From Prado023 sp963700475 (lineage in GTDB: Bacteria > Actinomycetota > Actinomycetes > S36-B12 > CAIYMF01), in the NCBI GenBank assembly GCA_963700475.1, contig CAVOXR010000008.1, positions 124,001 through 188,000 of the forward strand: DNA of 64,000 bases, written 5' to 3'. Below are positions 9,719 to 17,391 of the stretch, in pieces. The notes below the pieces were generated by a model. It was not told the DNA's origin. It was given only the letters and a program-made list of their open reading frames with translations, and did no database searches. Numbering within the stretch: position 1 is the first letter of the stretch; every line of letters begins with the position of its first letter. A program made the position numbers and the translations under genes.

Positions 9719-10341
9719 TGACACGTTCGACCGCGGCAGAGGATCCCAGCTCGCTGGGCCTTCGGAGCAGGGCAATGAGCACCCCGATCGGCCCGCTCGA
9801 GCTGGTGGCCAGTCCGGCGGGGTTGCGTGCGGTGCTGTGGCCGGGTGAGGACGGCTCCCGGGTGGCTCGCGCGGTCGGCTCGTGGATCCGGGTCGACTCG
9901 TCCGGAACAGTCCAGGGGTCGGCAGAGTCATCCTCGGGCGTCGACCAGGGCGAGGCGCACCTCGACAGGGCCGAGGCGCAGCTTGCGGAGTACTTCGACG
10001 GGTCGCGACGCGACTTCGACCTCGCCCTCGACCCGGCGGGCACGGACTTCCAACTCCGCGCGTGGCAGGCCCTGCGGGCCATCCCGTACGGCCGAACCAT
10101 CAGTTACGGCGAGCAGGCCGCGGAGCTGGGCGAACCAGGTGCGGCCCGCGCCGTCGGGGCAGCCAACGGTCGCAACCCGCTGTCGATCGTGGTTCCCTGC
10201 CACCGCGTGGTCGCCGCGTCCGGGGCGCTCACCGGGTTCGCCGGGGGCCTCGACACGAAGGCGTGGCTGCTCGACCACGAGCGAGCAGTCCTCGAAGCGA
10301 GCGAGGAGTCGGGCAACCTCGCACCAGTTGCGGTGGAATAG
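9718..10341 (+). CDS. ogt: Methylated-DNA--protein-cysteine S-methyltransferase
   Basis: The 207-residue suicide repair protein removes methyl groups from O6-methylguanine. The active-site motif PCHRV (SIVVPCHRVV, about residue 161) and the helix-turn-helix/Asn-hinge sequence AVGAANGRNP are intact, and FQLRAWQALRAIPYG is the conserved DNA-recognition start of the C-terminal domain. It is translationally coupled to the Ada-AlkA gene by a one-base overlap, so the two form an alkylation-repair operon. The last residues (GNLAPVAVE) are encoded by the first copy of a dispersed repeat element at 10314-10338, so the repeat has been captured as coding sequence. Confidence 0.93.
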   Translation: MTRSTAAEDPSSLGLRSRAMSTPIGPLELVASPAGLRAVLWPGEDGSRVARAVGSWIRVDSSGTVQGSAESSSGVDQGEAHLDRAEAQLAEYFDGSRRDFDLALDPAGTDFQLRAWQALRAIPYGRTISYGEQAAELGEPGAARAVGAANGRNPLSIVVPCHRVVAASGALTGFAGGLDTKAWLLDHERAVLEASEESGNLAPVAVE

Positions 10342-10491
10342 GGGCTGGTGGATCCCGGCTCGCGTCATCCTCGCGCTAGTTCCGCTGCTTCCCGAGCCGA
10401 TCCCCTCGGCAGGTTCCACCGGAACTGGCGCGAGGTTCAGTGCAGCACCCACCGAGGTGGCCGCTATCCACCGGAACTGGCGCGAGGTTGG
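10314..10491. repeat. Dispersed inverted-repeat cluster 1 (three copies of a ~25-bp element)
   Basis: Copies lie at 10314-10338 (minus orientation), 10414-10437 (plus) and 10466-10491 (plus). The core is CCACCGGAACTGGCGCGAGG followed by TT. The two plus copies are identical over the core and the minus copy differs at a few bases. The opposed orientations allow a long stem. A second cluster of the same element lies at 49481-49659. Confidence 0.75.
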
Positions 10492-10655
10492 GCGAAGGCT
10501 CGCGCCGCTGCAGGACGCGGGCAGCGCACCGCCCGAAGGTCTGCCCTCCGCATTCGACCCATTCGCCGCCGGCCGCCCCGCCGACGGCCGCCCGCCGACA
10601 GCCGCCCGCCGCCGGCCGCCCGCCGACCCCGTCAGGGCACCTCCGGCGAGTGCGC
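10342..10655. other. Gene-free stretch between ogt and the feoC-like gene
   Basis: Apart from repeat copies at 10414-10437 and 10466-10491, the interval holds a strongly biased run of CCGCC/CGCCG units at about 10563-10630. No gene with recognisable similarity or a ribosome site is visible on either strand. Confidence 0.5.
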
Positions 10656-10928
10656 TCAGCGGGCGATGACACGCCACGCAGTGAGGCCCGAGCCGACCAG
10701 GGACCCCACCCCCGCTGAGGCGCACCCGCCGGAGGAACCACACCCCGAGCAGCCCTCGGTCGAGCAGGCATCGGCGAACACCAGGACCCGACGGATTCGC
10801 CCGGTCGAGGCCAGGGCGGCCAGCGCCGTCTCGGTGGCCTCAGGCGTCGCGCCGGTGCGGCGGGCGACCTCGGCGGTGGACCCGGCGCCCTCGGCAACCG
10901 CGGCGAGGACGGCGCTGATCGTGCTCAC
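10656..10928 (-). CDS. feoC: FeoC-like small winged-helix protein with a Cys cluster
   Basis: The GTG at 10928 overlaps the feoB stop (GTGA), so it is coupled to feoB. The 90-residue product has an N-terminal helix-turn-helix (STAEVARRTGATPEATETAL) and a C-terminal patch of four Cys (ACSTEGCSGCGSSGGC) resembling the Fe-S-binding loop of FeoC. A Gly/Ala-rich tail follows. FeoC proteins bind FeoB's cytoplasmic domain or protect it from proteolysis. The call rests on position, size and layout, because FeoC sequences diverge strongly. Confidence 0.7.
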   Translation of the reverse strand: MSTISAVLAAVAEGAGSTAEVARRTGATPEATETALAALASTGRIRRVLVFADACSTEGCSGCGSSGGCASAGVGSLVGSGLTAWRVIAR

Positions 10929-12916
10929 GCGAGTGCCGAGCCGATCTGGAACACCGCGACGGCCAACAGCCACGCCATCGTCAACTGCATGACCACGCCG
11001 GTAGCGGTCCAGCGCCCACCGATCTGGCGCTTCTGCGCGGCCAGCGTCGCCACGCATGGGGTGTAGGCCAACAGGAAGACCAGGAACGCGGCGGCCGCAG
11101 CCTGCGGGTGCCCGCCCGAGCTGGCGACGAAGTCCGTGTACACCCCTGTCGAGAGGTCGACGTCGGCCGGGTAGGTCTGGGCCCACGAGGAGATGACGGC
11201 CTCCTTGGCCACGAACCCCACCATGAGTGCCCCGATGGCATGCCACTCCGCGAAACCGGTCGGAATGAACAGGACGCTGGCCTGCTCGGCGAGCCAGGCG
11301 TACAGGCTGTCGGCGATCGGGACCTCGCCGAGGCTCCACGAGGTGCCGGGGGCGGGGATGACGCCGAGCGCCCACACCGCGGCCACGGTGGCAACGATGA
11401 TCCCGGATGCGGTCTCGAGGAACCCGCGCAGGCGCATCCACGTGGCCGCTGCGAGCAGGCGAAGGGCGGGACGCTGGTAGGGCGGCAGGTCGATCACGAG
11501 CGGATCGGAGCCCATCGCCCGGATCAGCGTGGAGCGCAGCAGGAGGCCGCCCAGGACCACCAGCACGATGCTCGTGACGTACATCGCGAACACGACGGTC
11601 CCGGCGTGGGCGGGGAAGAACGTTGCCGCGACCATCACGTACACGGTCAACCGCGCGGAGCAGGACGTGAACGGGACGAGCAGGGCAGTGAGCAACCGGT
11701 GGCGGGCGTCGGGCAGGACCCGCACCGCGGAGATCGCTGGGACGTTGCACCCGAAGCCGACCACGAGCGGCAGGAATGCCCGCCCGGGCAGGCCGAGCCG
11801 GGCCATGAGACGGTCGGTCACCACTGCCGCGCGCGCCATGTAGCCGGAGTCCTCGAGCAGGGCGAGCAGGGCGAACATGATGGCCATCAGCGGCACGAAC
11901 GTCAGCAGCATCCCGACACCGGCGATCAGGCCGTCAACGACGAAGCCTTCGACGAGGCTGCCGCTCAGGCCGACCGCGGCGAACGCGGCCGTCATCACGG
12001 TCGTGACAGGGCCGGTGAAGAACGCATCCAGCGCGCCCTGGAGAGGGGCTGCGACCGTGGTGGTGAGGGCGAACACGGCCCACATGACGGCCAGGAAGAT
12101 GGCCGGTCCGAGGACCGGGGCTGTCGCCCAGCGGTCGATCCGGTCCGACCACGTCTGGCGCTGCTCGTGCGTCCGGGTGGTGACCAGCGCCGTCGTGTCG
12201 GTGGCCCACGCGAACACCGCCTCGGCGCGGGCGAGGTCCTCGTCAGGGCCCAGGCTGGCGGCCAGGTCGTCGATCGCGGTCGGCGGGCAGGATGTGCAGT
12301 CCCGCGGGCAGTCCGCCCGGCACCCGCCGACGGCCGTCGGGGCCAGGGTCAGCGGGTGGGCCGCGGGCCGCTCGAGTGCATCGGTGACCGCCGCGGCCAG
12401 GATGTGGACGTCCCTGCGGCGGGGGTCGAGGCGCACGACCCGGACGCCCAGTCGCTCGGCGAGCGCCTCGTCGTCGACCACGACTCCGCGGCGCGCGGCG
12501 ACGTCCGTCATCGTCAGCGCGACGACCACCGGCACGGGCAGCTGGCGCACGTGCGCGGCGAGGACCAGGGAGCGCCCGAGGTGCGCAGCGTCGCAGACGA
12601 CGACGACGGCGTCGACCTGGTCGCCACCGTGCAGCAGGTCCGCGGTCAGGGCCTCATCGGGGGACATGGGGTTCAGCGAGTACGCCCCCGGGAGGTCGGT
12701 GAGGGCGAGTTCGCCGAAGGCGGGGTCGGACCAGCGCCCGGTGCCGACCTCGACGCTGGTTCCCGGGTAGTTGCCGACGGCTCGACCGGCGCCGGTGAGG
12801 GCGTTGAACAGGGTGGACTTGCCGGAGTTCGGGCTGCCGACGAGGGCGACCCTGCGCGTGCCGGGGCTCGCTGGCTGGCCGGCTGCCTCGTGGCAGTTGG
12901 CGACGACGTCAGCCAT
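10925..12916 (-). CDS. feoB: Ferrous iron transporter FeoB
   Basis: The 663-residue protein has an N-terminal GTPase domain (GSPNSGKST P-loop, NYPGTSVEV switch I, DLPGAYSL switch II). The usual NxxD guanine-recognition motif reads TMTD here. A helical spacer carries a Cys-rich insert (CRADCPRDCTSC, about residues 205-220). The membrane part has the paired gate regions, including VGFGCNVPAISA and the TSCSARLTVY segment, and about 8-10 hydrophobic helices. It imports Fe(II) across the cytoplasmic membrane. The ATG at 12916 overlaps the feoA stop by 8 bases. The operon is preceded by a DtxR-type box, so iron repression is likely. Confidence 0.95.
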   Translation of the reverse strand: MADVVANCHEAAGQPASPGTRRVALVGSPNSGKSTLFNALTGAGRAVGNYPGTSVEVGTGRWSDPAFGELALTDLPGAYSLNPMSPDEALTADLLHGGDQVDAVVVVCDAAHLGRSLVLAAHVRQLPVPVVVALTMTDVAARRGVVVDDEALAERLGVRVVRLDPRRRDVHILAAAVTDALERPAAHPLTLAPTAVGGCRADCPRDCTSCPPTAIDDLAASLGPDEDLARAEAVFAWATDTTALVTTRTHEQRQTWSDRIDRWATAPVLGPAIFLAVMWAVFALTTTVAAPLQGALDAFFTGPVTTVMTAAFAAVGLSGSLVEGFVVDGLIAGVGMLLTFVPLMAIMFALLALLEDSGYMARAAVVTDRLMARLGLPGRAFLPLVVGFGCNVPAISAVRVLPDARHRLLTALLVPFTSCSARLTVYVMVAATFFPAHAGTVVFAMYVTSIVLVVLGGLLLRSTLIRAMGSDPLVIDLPPYQRPALRLLAAATWMRLRGFLETASGIIVATVAAVWALGVIPAPGTSWSLGEVPIADSLYAWLAEQASVLFIPTGFAEWHAIGALMVGFVAKEAVISSWAQTYPADVDLSTGVYTDFVASSGGHPQAAAAAFLVFLLAYTPCVATLAAQKRQIGGRWTATGVVMQLTMAWLLAVAVFQIGSALA

Positions 12917-13166
12917 GCGAGGGCACCTCTGCGCCGACCTCGATGCTGGCCAGGATCTGGCGCGAGACGGCGATCCGATCGTCGCCGATGGCAAGGATCG
13001 CCCCGCCGCCGCTGGTCCGGGACTGGATCCGCAGGGCGGCACCGGGCCGGATGCCGAGCTCGGCGAGGCGGCGCGTGACCGCACTGTTCGGCCCGCCCGG
13101 GCCCGTTGGGTCGCTGGGCCCCAGGACCAGCATCGGCTGCCCGGTGCGGGCGGCGTCCAACTTCAT
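12909..13166 (-). CDS. feoA: FeoA SH3-fold protein
   Basis: The 85-residue protein has the FeoA/DtxR C-terminal SH3-like fold pattern: RRLAELGIRPGAALRIQSR, then GGGAILAIGDDRIAVSRQILASIEV. FeoA supports FeoB function and interacts with it. The ATG at 13166 has no Shine-Dalgarno sequence but TATCCT ends 6 bases before it, indicating a leaderless transcript. An interrupted palindrome of DtxR/IdeR type overlaps the promoter at 13186-13201. Confidence 0.9.
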   Translation of the reverse strand: MKLDAARTGQPMLVLGPSDPTGPGGPNSAVTRRLAELGIRPGAALRIQSRTSGGGAILAIGDDRIAVSRQILASIEVGAEVPSHG

Positions 13167-13172
13167 GTGCCG

Positions 13173-13178
13173 AGGATA
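13173..13178 (-). promoter_or_regulatory. -10 hexamer (TATCCT) of the leaderless feo operon
   Basis: On the minus strand TATCCT is followed by six bases and then the feoA ATG. The -35 region (GTAAGG, 17 bases upstream) is weak and lies inside the iron box. Confidence 0.5.
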
Positions 13179-13185
13179 CTTGACA

Positions 13186-13201
13186 GTAAGGCTTGCCTTA
13201 C
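13186..13201. promoter_or_regulatory. DtxR/IdeR-type iron box upstream of feoA
   Basis: GTAAGGC-TT-GCCTTAC is a perfect 7-bp inverted repeat with a 2-base centre. It resembles the TTAGG...CCTAA class of actinobacterial DtxR/IdeR/DmdR operators and covers the -35 region of the feo promoter, where iron-loaded repressor would block transcription. Confidence 0.65.
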
Positions 13202-13219
13202 CGGGCCATTGGTCCCGGC

Positions 13220-14359
13220 TCAGGCGGGCTGAGGTCCCGTCGAATCGCCGACAGCGCGGATTGCCGTGGCGGCCTCGGCGACGGTCATGTCGGTCGCCTG
13301 CAGCAGGTCGGAGGCGGACAGCCGGATCTGGGCCACCATCGGCGCAGTGAACAGGCCCTCAGCTGGGGCCGCCGCTGCCGTGGCGACGGCGTCGAGGATG
13401 GCCTCGCGCACGGGGTCGAAGTCCGCCTCCCCGGCGATCGCTGGGCCAAGGGAATCGATACCGTCGGCGAGGCCGAGCAGCGCCTGGGGGACTGCTGCGG
13501 GGACGACGTCGTCGCGCTCGAGGGCGATCGACGCCTGACGGGTCAGCACGCGCAGGTTGCGCAATGCGTTGTCGAGGTGCCCGCCGGCGATCGTGTAGGT
13601 GGCCAACGTCTGGCGCTGGCCCCAGTACCAGGGCGAGAGTCGAACGGACTCGCGGGTTGCGTCCAGTCCCGCATGGAACGAGGCGAGCACCGGAGCGGTC
13701 CCGCGCAGGCGCTCCAGGATGGAGCGCGCCACGTCGGGGTCACGGTCGGTCAGGGCAGCGGCCACACCTCGATAGCCTGCGGCGATCGTGTCGATCACCG
13801 GCAGGGTCACCTGCTGGGCGTGTCGAGCTGGGTCGACCGGCATGACCAGGGCGGAGACGACCAGCCCGACGAGTCCGCCGACCAGGGCGTCGACGACGCG
13901 CCCCGTGTTCCACGGCTGGGCCGCCGTGGGGGGAGTCAGGGTGGCGATCAGGACCGCGGCGGAGGAGGCCTGCATGATCAGGATCGGGCCACCGCCGAGC
14001 ATGATCGCCGAGATCAGGGCGATGGCCACGACGAGTCCGAGCTGCCAGACGCCGGTCCCGATCTCGGCGATGAGCAGGTCGGCGAAGAAGATGCCGACGG
14101 CGTTGCCGACGAGCAGCTCAGCCGATCGGCGCAGCCGGTGGGCCAGTGACACCGCGACGGTGGCGATGGCCGCGATCGGTGCGAAGAAGGGCTGCTCGTG
14201 CCCGATGGCCAGGGCAGCTGCGTAGGCGAGGGTCGCGGCGAGCGTGGCCTGCAGGAGGATCCGCCAGGAGCGACGCACCTCGTCGAGCCCTTGGGCGGAA
14301 CGGCCGATAGTGGCTCGACCGGCGCGGGTGAGCTGGGCAGAAGCAGGCGCGCTGTTCAT
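13220..14359 (-). CDS. FUSC-family (aromatic acid exporter-like) membrane protein
   Basis: The 379-residue protein has about five or six hydrophobic helices in residues 30-165 (ATLAATLAYAAALAIG, FFAPIAAIATVAVSL, LGLVVAIALISAIMLGG, ALVGGLVGLVVSALVMPV) and a long cytoplasmic helical C-terminal half. The F-F-A-P-I-A-A pattern at the second helix is typical of the FUSC/DUF939 exporters related to AaeB and YccS, which export aromatic or other organic acids. The substrate cannot be told. Its 3' end is only 20 bp from the feo operator, but it is on the same strand and downstream of nothing obvious, so it is probably monocistronic. Confidence 0.75.
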   Translation of the reverse strand: MNSAPASAQLTRAGRATIGRSAQGLDEVRRSWRILLQATLAATLAYAAALAIGHEQPFFAPIAAIATVAVSLAHRLRRSAELLVGNAVGIFFADLLIAEIGTGVWQLGLVVAIALISAIMLGGGPILIMQASSAAVLIATLTPPTAAQPWNTGRVVDALVGGLVGLVVSALVMPVDPARHAQQVTLPVIDTIAAGYRGVAAALTDRDPDVARSILERLRGTAPVLASFHAGLDATRESVRLSPWYWGQRQTLATYTIAGGHLDNALRNLRVLTRQASIALERDDVVPAAVPQALLGLADGIDSLGPAIAGEADFDPVREAILDAVATAAAAPAEGLFTAPMVAQIRLSASDLLQATDMTVAEAATAIRAVGDSTGPQPA

Positions 14360-14452
14360 GCGCCGACCCTAACCGCGGCCCGGATCGACAGGGCCTGCCC
14401 CGAGAACCGCGCCGACGTCGGTGGCCCGGCCGCGACGCCGGTCCCGAGATGA

Positions 14453-14518
14453 AGACCCTCCGCCCGGGGTCAGACCCTTCGCATCGAGGCGGAGGATATG
14501 ACCCCTGGCGGAGGATCT
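14453..14518. repeat. Four-box CCTCC/GGAGG hairpin repeat, copy 1
   Basis: The left arm has two CCTCC-like boxes (CCTCCGCC and CCCTTCGC) around GGGGTCA. The right arm has GCGGAGG, TGACCCC and GGCGGAGG. The outer, middle and inner stems pair in register. It shares this layout with 14724-14788 and 56419-56490 and lies just downstream of the Cys-rich peptide gene. Confidence 0.7.
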
Positions 14519-14531
14519 GCGGGGTTGTGGG

Positions 14532-14648
14532 TCAGCGGCAGGTGCACTGCCGGGGCTCGGGCACGCTGGCCATCACCTGGTCGACGTGGCGGCCGCAGCC
14601 GGAGTAGGTCACCTTGCCGCAGGAGCGGCAGATCGCGGGGCTGCACAT
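14532..14648 (-). CDS. 38-residue Cys-rich peptide, candidate copper-responsive metal-binding protein
   Basis: The ATG at 14648 has a strong ribosome site (AAGGAG, 7 bases upstream). The peptide begins MCSPAICRSCGKVTYSGCGR, continues HVDQVMASVPRARQ and ends CTCR, with six Cys and one His in 38 residues: C2, C7-x2-C10, C18, H21 and C35-x-C37. Similar short proteins with a CxxC and a GCGxHVDQVM core are widespread in Actinobacteria but uncharacterised, to my knowledge. The promoter contains a CsoR-like operator (14681-14698), which links it to copper (or persulfide) response. Roles as a copper-binding metallothionein-like peptide, as with mycobacterial MymT, or as a zinc knuckle are both possible. 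It is flanked on both sides by copies of the four-box hairpin repeat. Confidence 0.8.
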   Translation of the reverse strand: MCSPAICRSCGKVTYSGCGRHVDQVMASVPEPRQCTCR

Positions 14649-14678
14649 GAGGGTCTCCTTCGAGTTCGTGGTGGGAAC

Positions 14679-14708
14679 AGGATACCCCAGGGGGTATCGC
14701 GTGATCAA
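14679..14708 (-). promoter_or_regulatory. Promoter of the Cys-rich peptide with a CsoR-like operator in the spacer
   Basis: On the minus strand, -35 TTGATC (14708-14703) and -10 TATCCT (14684-14679) are separated by 18 bases. The inverted repeat GATACCCC-AG-GGGGTATC (14681-14698) fills the spacer and overlaps the -10. The TACCCC...GGGGTA core is the signature of CsoR/RicR/CstR-family operators. Repressor binding would exclude RNA polymerase. Confidence 0.75.
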
Positions 14709-14723
14709 GTCCCCGGTCCCGGA

Positions 14724-14788
14724 GGAACCTCCCGGAAGGGCAGGACCCTCCCCATCAAGGCGGAGGTTCCTGCCTTGGCGGAGGATCC
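14724..14788. repeat. Four-box CCTCC/GGAGG hairpin repeat, copy 2
   Basis: The left arm is GGAACCTCC, then GGGCAGGA, then CCCTCC. The right arm is GGCGGAGG, TTCCTGCC, then GGCGGAGGATCC. The layout is the same as 14453-14518 with a different middle stem. It lies upstream of the Cys-rich peptide promoter and just after the pirin stop codon. Confidence 0.7.
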
Positions 14789-14807
14789 GCTGAGTGGCGG
14801 CACGTGC

Positions 14808-15716
14808 TCAGTGTGGAGCAGCAGTCCGGATGGGCTCCCACGGGGGTGGCGGCGCCGGGATCCGGACCAGGGCCGAGTCGACGTCGCCGAAGCGTTGCCC
14901 GTGGTCGCGCCAATCGGCGTAGAACGTCGAGACCTCGTCGGCGTTGCGGGCCACGAAGTTCCACCACATGAAGACCGGCTCCGGGAACGGGACGCCGCCG
15001 AGGATCATCAAGCGGGTCGGCTCGCGGGCCTCCACGTCGATCTCGGAGCGACCGGCAGGGAGCGCAGCGATCTGCCCCGGCTTCGCGGCGGCACGTGGGG
15101 CGGCCGGCTCATCGCCGACCAGGAGCGGTCCGTCGAGGGCGATGATCGCGTGCTCGAAGTCCGGGCGCAGGGGGAACGTCGTGACGCCGGGTTGGACGGT
15201 CACCTGCATGCCCAGCAGCTCAGTGGCGAAGGCTGCGGGCGACGTCGCGCCGAGGTAGCTCCCGGCGATCAGGGTCGCCGAGGCGCTGGCCCACTCGACG
15301 ACGGGCAGGTCCGCGTGGTGGGCGAACCCGGGATCGCCGTGCCGGACGTCGTCAGGCTGCGCGACCCAGAGCTGCATCCCCTGCAGGGTGCCGCGGTAGG
15401 TGCCGGAGTTCTCCTCCGCGTGCACCACACCCCGGCCCGCGGTCATCAGGTTGACCTGGCCGGGGCGGATGAGCTGCTCCGAGCCGAGGCTGTCGCGGTG
15501 CAGCACCGCGCCCTCCATCAGCCAGGTGACAGTCTGCAGGCCGGTGTGGGGGTGCGGGCCCACGTCGAGCCCTGCGGTCTCGGTGACCTCCGCAGGGCCC
15601 ATGTGGTCGGCGAAGCACCAGGCGCCGATCGTTCGTAGCCTCCGGCGGGGCAGGACGCGACGCACCTGCATGCGCCCGACCTCGGCGGTGACGCCGTCAT
15701 GGACCTCGATTGACAT
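14808..15716 (-). CDS. Pirin-family bicupin protein
   Basis: The 302-residue protein has the pirin N-terminal cupin with the metal-binding set kept: PHPHTGLQTVTW (two His) and GVVHAEE (His and Glu). The C-terminal pirin domain ends in EPVFMWWNFVARNADEV, a family hallmark. Pirins bind iron, and several act as quercetin 2,3-dioxygenases or redox sensors; the role here is unknown. The ATG at 15716 gives the normal family start (MSIEVHDG). The reading frame extends further upstream to 16451, but that part has no similarity and lies antisense to the WS/DGAT gene. Confidence 0.88.
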   Translation of the reverse strand: MSIEVHDGVTAEVGRMQVRRVLPRRRLRTIGAWCFADHMGPAEVTETAGLDVGPHPHTGLQTVTWLMEGAVLHRDSLGSEQLIRPGQVNLMTAGRGVVHAEENSGTYRGTLQGMQLWVAQPDDVRHGDPGFAHHADLPVVEWASASATLIAGSYLGATSPAAFATELLGMQVTVQPGVTTFPLRPDFEHAIIALDGPLLVGDEPAAPRAAAKPGQIAALPAGRSEIDVEAREPTRLMILGGVPFPEPVFMWWNFVARNADEVSTFYADWRDHGQRFGDVDSALVRIPAPPPPWEPIRTAAPH

Positions 15717-15935
15717 GCGCCCAGCGTCGCCCGCCGCGCCCGGACCCGCAACGGCAGCCGGGTCCTGGCGTCGCCCGGGGAGGCGGGTGAGCTCCCGCCT
15801 CGTGGTGGCGGTAGGGCATCCCCGGAAGCTCATCAACGACACCGGCGCCGACGCGAGCGCCCGGAAGTCCTGGACCCTCGTTCGGTCCAAATCGGGTGAG
15901 GGACAACCGGGCGTCGCCGGTGACACACTGGAGGT

Positions 15936-17354
15936 GTGACCGGAGACGGTCGGCTCAACGCCCTGGAGGCCGGGTTCCTCTGGATGGAGACGGACGTCCA
16001 GCCGCTGCACGTGGGGTCGCTGCTCATCTTCGAGGGCCCGGCGCCGGACCACCGCCAGCTCTGTGCGCAGATCGCCGCGAGATTGGCCCCGGCCGCCTGG
16101 CACCGCCGCCGGGCCCAGCGGATGCCGCTCGACCTGGGGAGGCCCATCTGGGTGGACAGCGAGCGCTTCGACGTCGCCGAGCACCTGCACCATGCGGTGC
16201 TCGATCCGCCCGGCGACGATGCCCAGCTGCGCGCCATGGTCCTGTGGATCATGGCCGAGCGGCTTGATGTGGGCCGGCCGATGTGGGAGATGTGGCAGGT
16301 CGACGGGCTTTCCTGCGGGCGCTGGGCGGTGATCGCCAAGGCGCATCACGCGATGGTCGACGGGCGCTCGGGGACTGATCTCGTCCAGTCCGTCCTCGAC
16401 CCGGAACCGACGCCGACGGGTGCCGCACGACCTGACGCTCGGCCGGCCCAACTCCGCCCGGCCCCCTCGCGGGGAGTCCTTGCCGTGTCCGGTGCGACCT
16501 GGTTGTTGTCCCTTCCCTTCCGGCTGATCAGGTTGCTCCTGCGTGCCGTCCTGTCGCCGGGCGAGGCGCGGCAGGCGATCCAGCAGGTGCGCGCTGGGCT
16601 GGCCGCTGTGGTGCGCCCCGATCTGCCGGCCAGCATCCTCAACGGGCCCCTGTCCGGTGAGCGGCTGTGGGGCTGGACTGGGATCGACCGAGCGCCGCTG
16701 GCGGATCTGCGTGCGGCCACCGGTTGCACGGTGAACGACGTCTTCCTGACGGCTCTCGCCGGAGGGCTGCGCCGGTACCTCCTCGATCGAGGTGAGCCTC
16801 TCGATGGCGCGGTGCTCCGGACGATCGTGCCGGTCTCAGGACGACGTGGAGCGGGATCGACCGCCACGACCAACGCGACCTCGGCGATGTTCGTGAACCT
16901 GCCGGTGGACGTGACCGACCCCTCCGAGCGGCTGGCCGTGGTGATGCAACGCACCGCCGAGCAGAAGTCCCAACGGGTCGCGACGGGCACCGATGCGGTG
17001 GTGCGCCTGGCCGACCACATCCCGGCACCCCTGCTTGCCCGGGCGTCGCGCAAGTACGTCCGCGCAGGTCAGGCACGCGTGAACGTCGCTGCGACGAACG
17101 TTCCGGGCCCTCGGGAGGTGCGTCGCCTCGGTGGCCGGCAGCTCCTTGAGTTCGTGCCCTACATCCCCGTGGCGCTGGACGTGCGCTGCACGTTCGCGCT
17201 GGTCTCCTATGCCGACCGCCTGACGATCGGGATCACCACCGATGCCGTCGCGCTACCTGACCTGGATCAGCTCGTCGACGCCGTCGGGATGTCGCTCCAC
17301 GAGCTGGCTGAGGTCTCACGCTCGGGGAGGCCCGGCGCGTCTGCGACAATCTGA
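15936..17354 (+). CDS. Wax ester synthase/diacylglycerol acyltransferase 1 (WS/DGAT)
   Basis: The GTG at 15936 follows a TGGAGGT site. The 472-residue protein has the N-terminal acyltransferase domain with the active-site motif HHAMVDG (about residues 133-139), GRPMWEMW upstream of it, and the C-terminal DUF1298-type domain with NDVFLTALAGGLR and NVPGPREV. The enzyme transfers acyl groups from acyl-CoA to diacylglycerol or fatty alcohols and sits at the membrane/lipid-droplet surface. A hydrophobic stretch (WLLSLPFRLIRLLLRAVL) near residue 190 is the usual membrane-attachment segment. A second paralogue lies at 36162. Confidence 0.9.
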   Translation: MTGDGRLNALEAGFLWMETDVQPLHVGSLLIFEGPAPDHRQLCAQIAARLAPAAWHRRRAQRMPLDLGRPIWVDSERFDVAEHLHHAVLDPPGDDAQLRAMVLWIMAERLDVGRPMWEMWQVDGLSCGRWAVIAKAHHAMVDGRSGTDLVQSVLDPEPTPTGAARPDARPAQLRPAPSRGVLAVSGATWLLSLPFRLIRLLLRAVLSPGEARQAIQQVRAGLAAVVRPDLPASILNGPLSGERLWGWTGIDRAPLADLRAATGCTVNDVFLTALAGGLRRYLLDRGEPLDGAVLRTIVPVSGRRGAGSTATTNATSAMFVNLPVDVTDPSERLAVVMQRTAEQKSQRVATGTDAVVRLADHIPAPLLARASRKYVRAGQARVNVAATNVPGPREVRRLGGRQLLEFVPYIPVALDVRCTFALVSYADRLTIGITTDAVALPDLDQLVDAVGMSLHELAEVSRSGRPGASATI

Positions 17355-17391
17355 CCTGCGCGAGGGGACGTCAGGGTCCCCACAGTGCACG

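Noticed and set aside
12100..12560. The FeoB guanine-recognition motif TMTD as a sign of a defective GTPase
   Set aside because: I recall similar TMxD variants in actinobacterial FeoB proteins and the rest of the GTPase and gate motifs are intact, so it is probably a lineage variant.
13180..13185. A plus-strand TTGACA that looks like a perfect -35 box
   Set aside because: No plus-strand gene lies downstream within reach (the next genes on both sides are on the minus strand), and no -10 is found at the right distance.
15717..16451. An upstream extension of the pirin frame
   Set aside because: It lies antisense to the WS/DGAT gene and has no similarity; the ATG at 15716 matches the normal pirin start.
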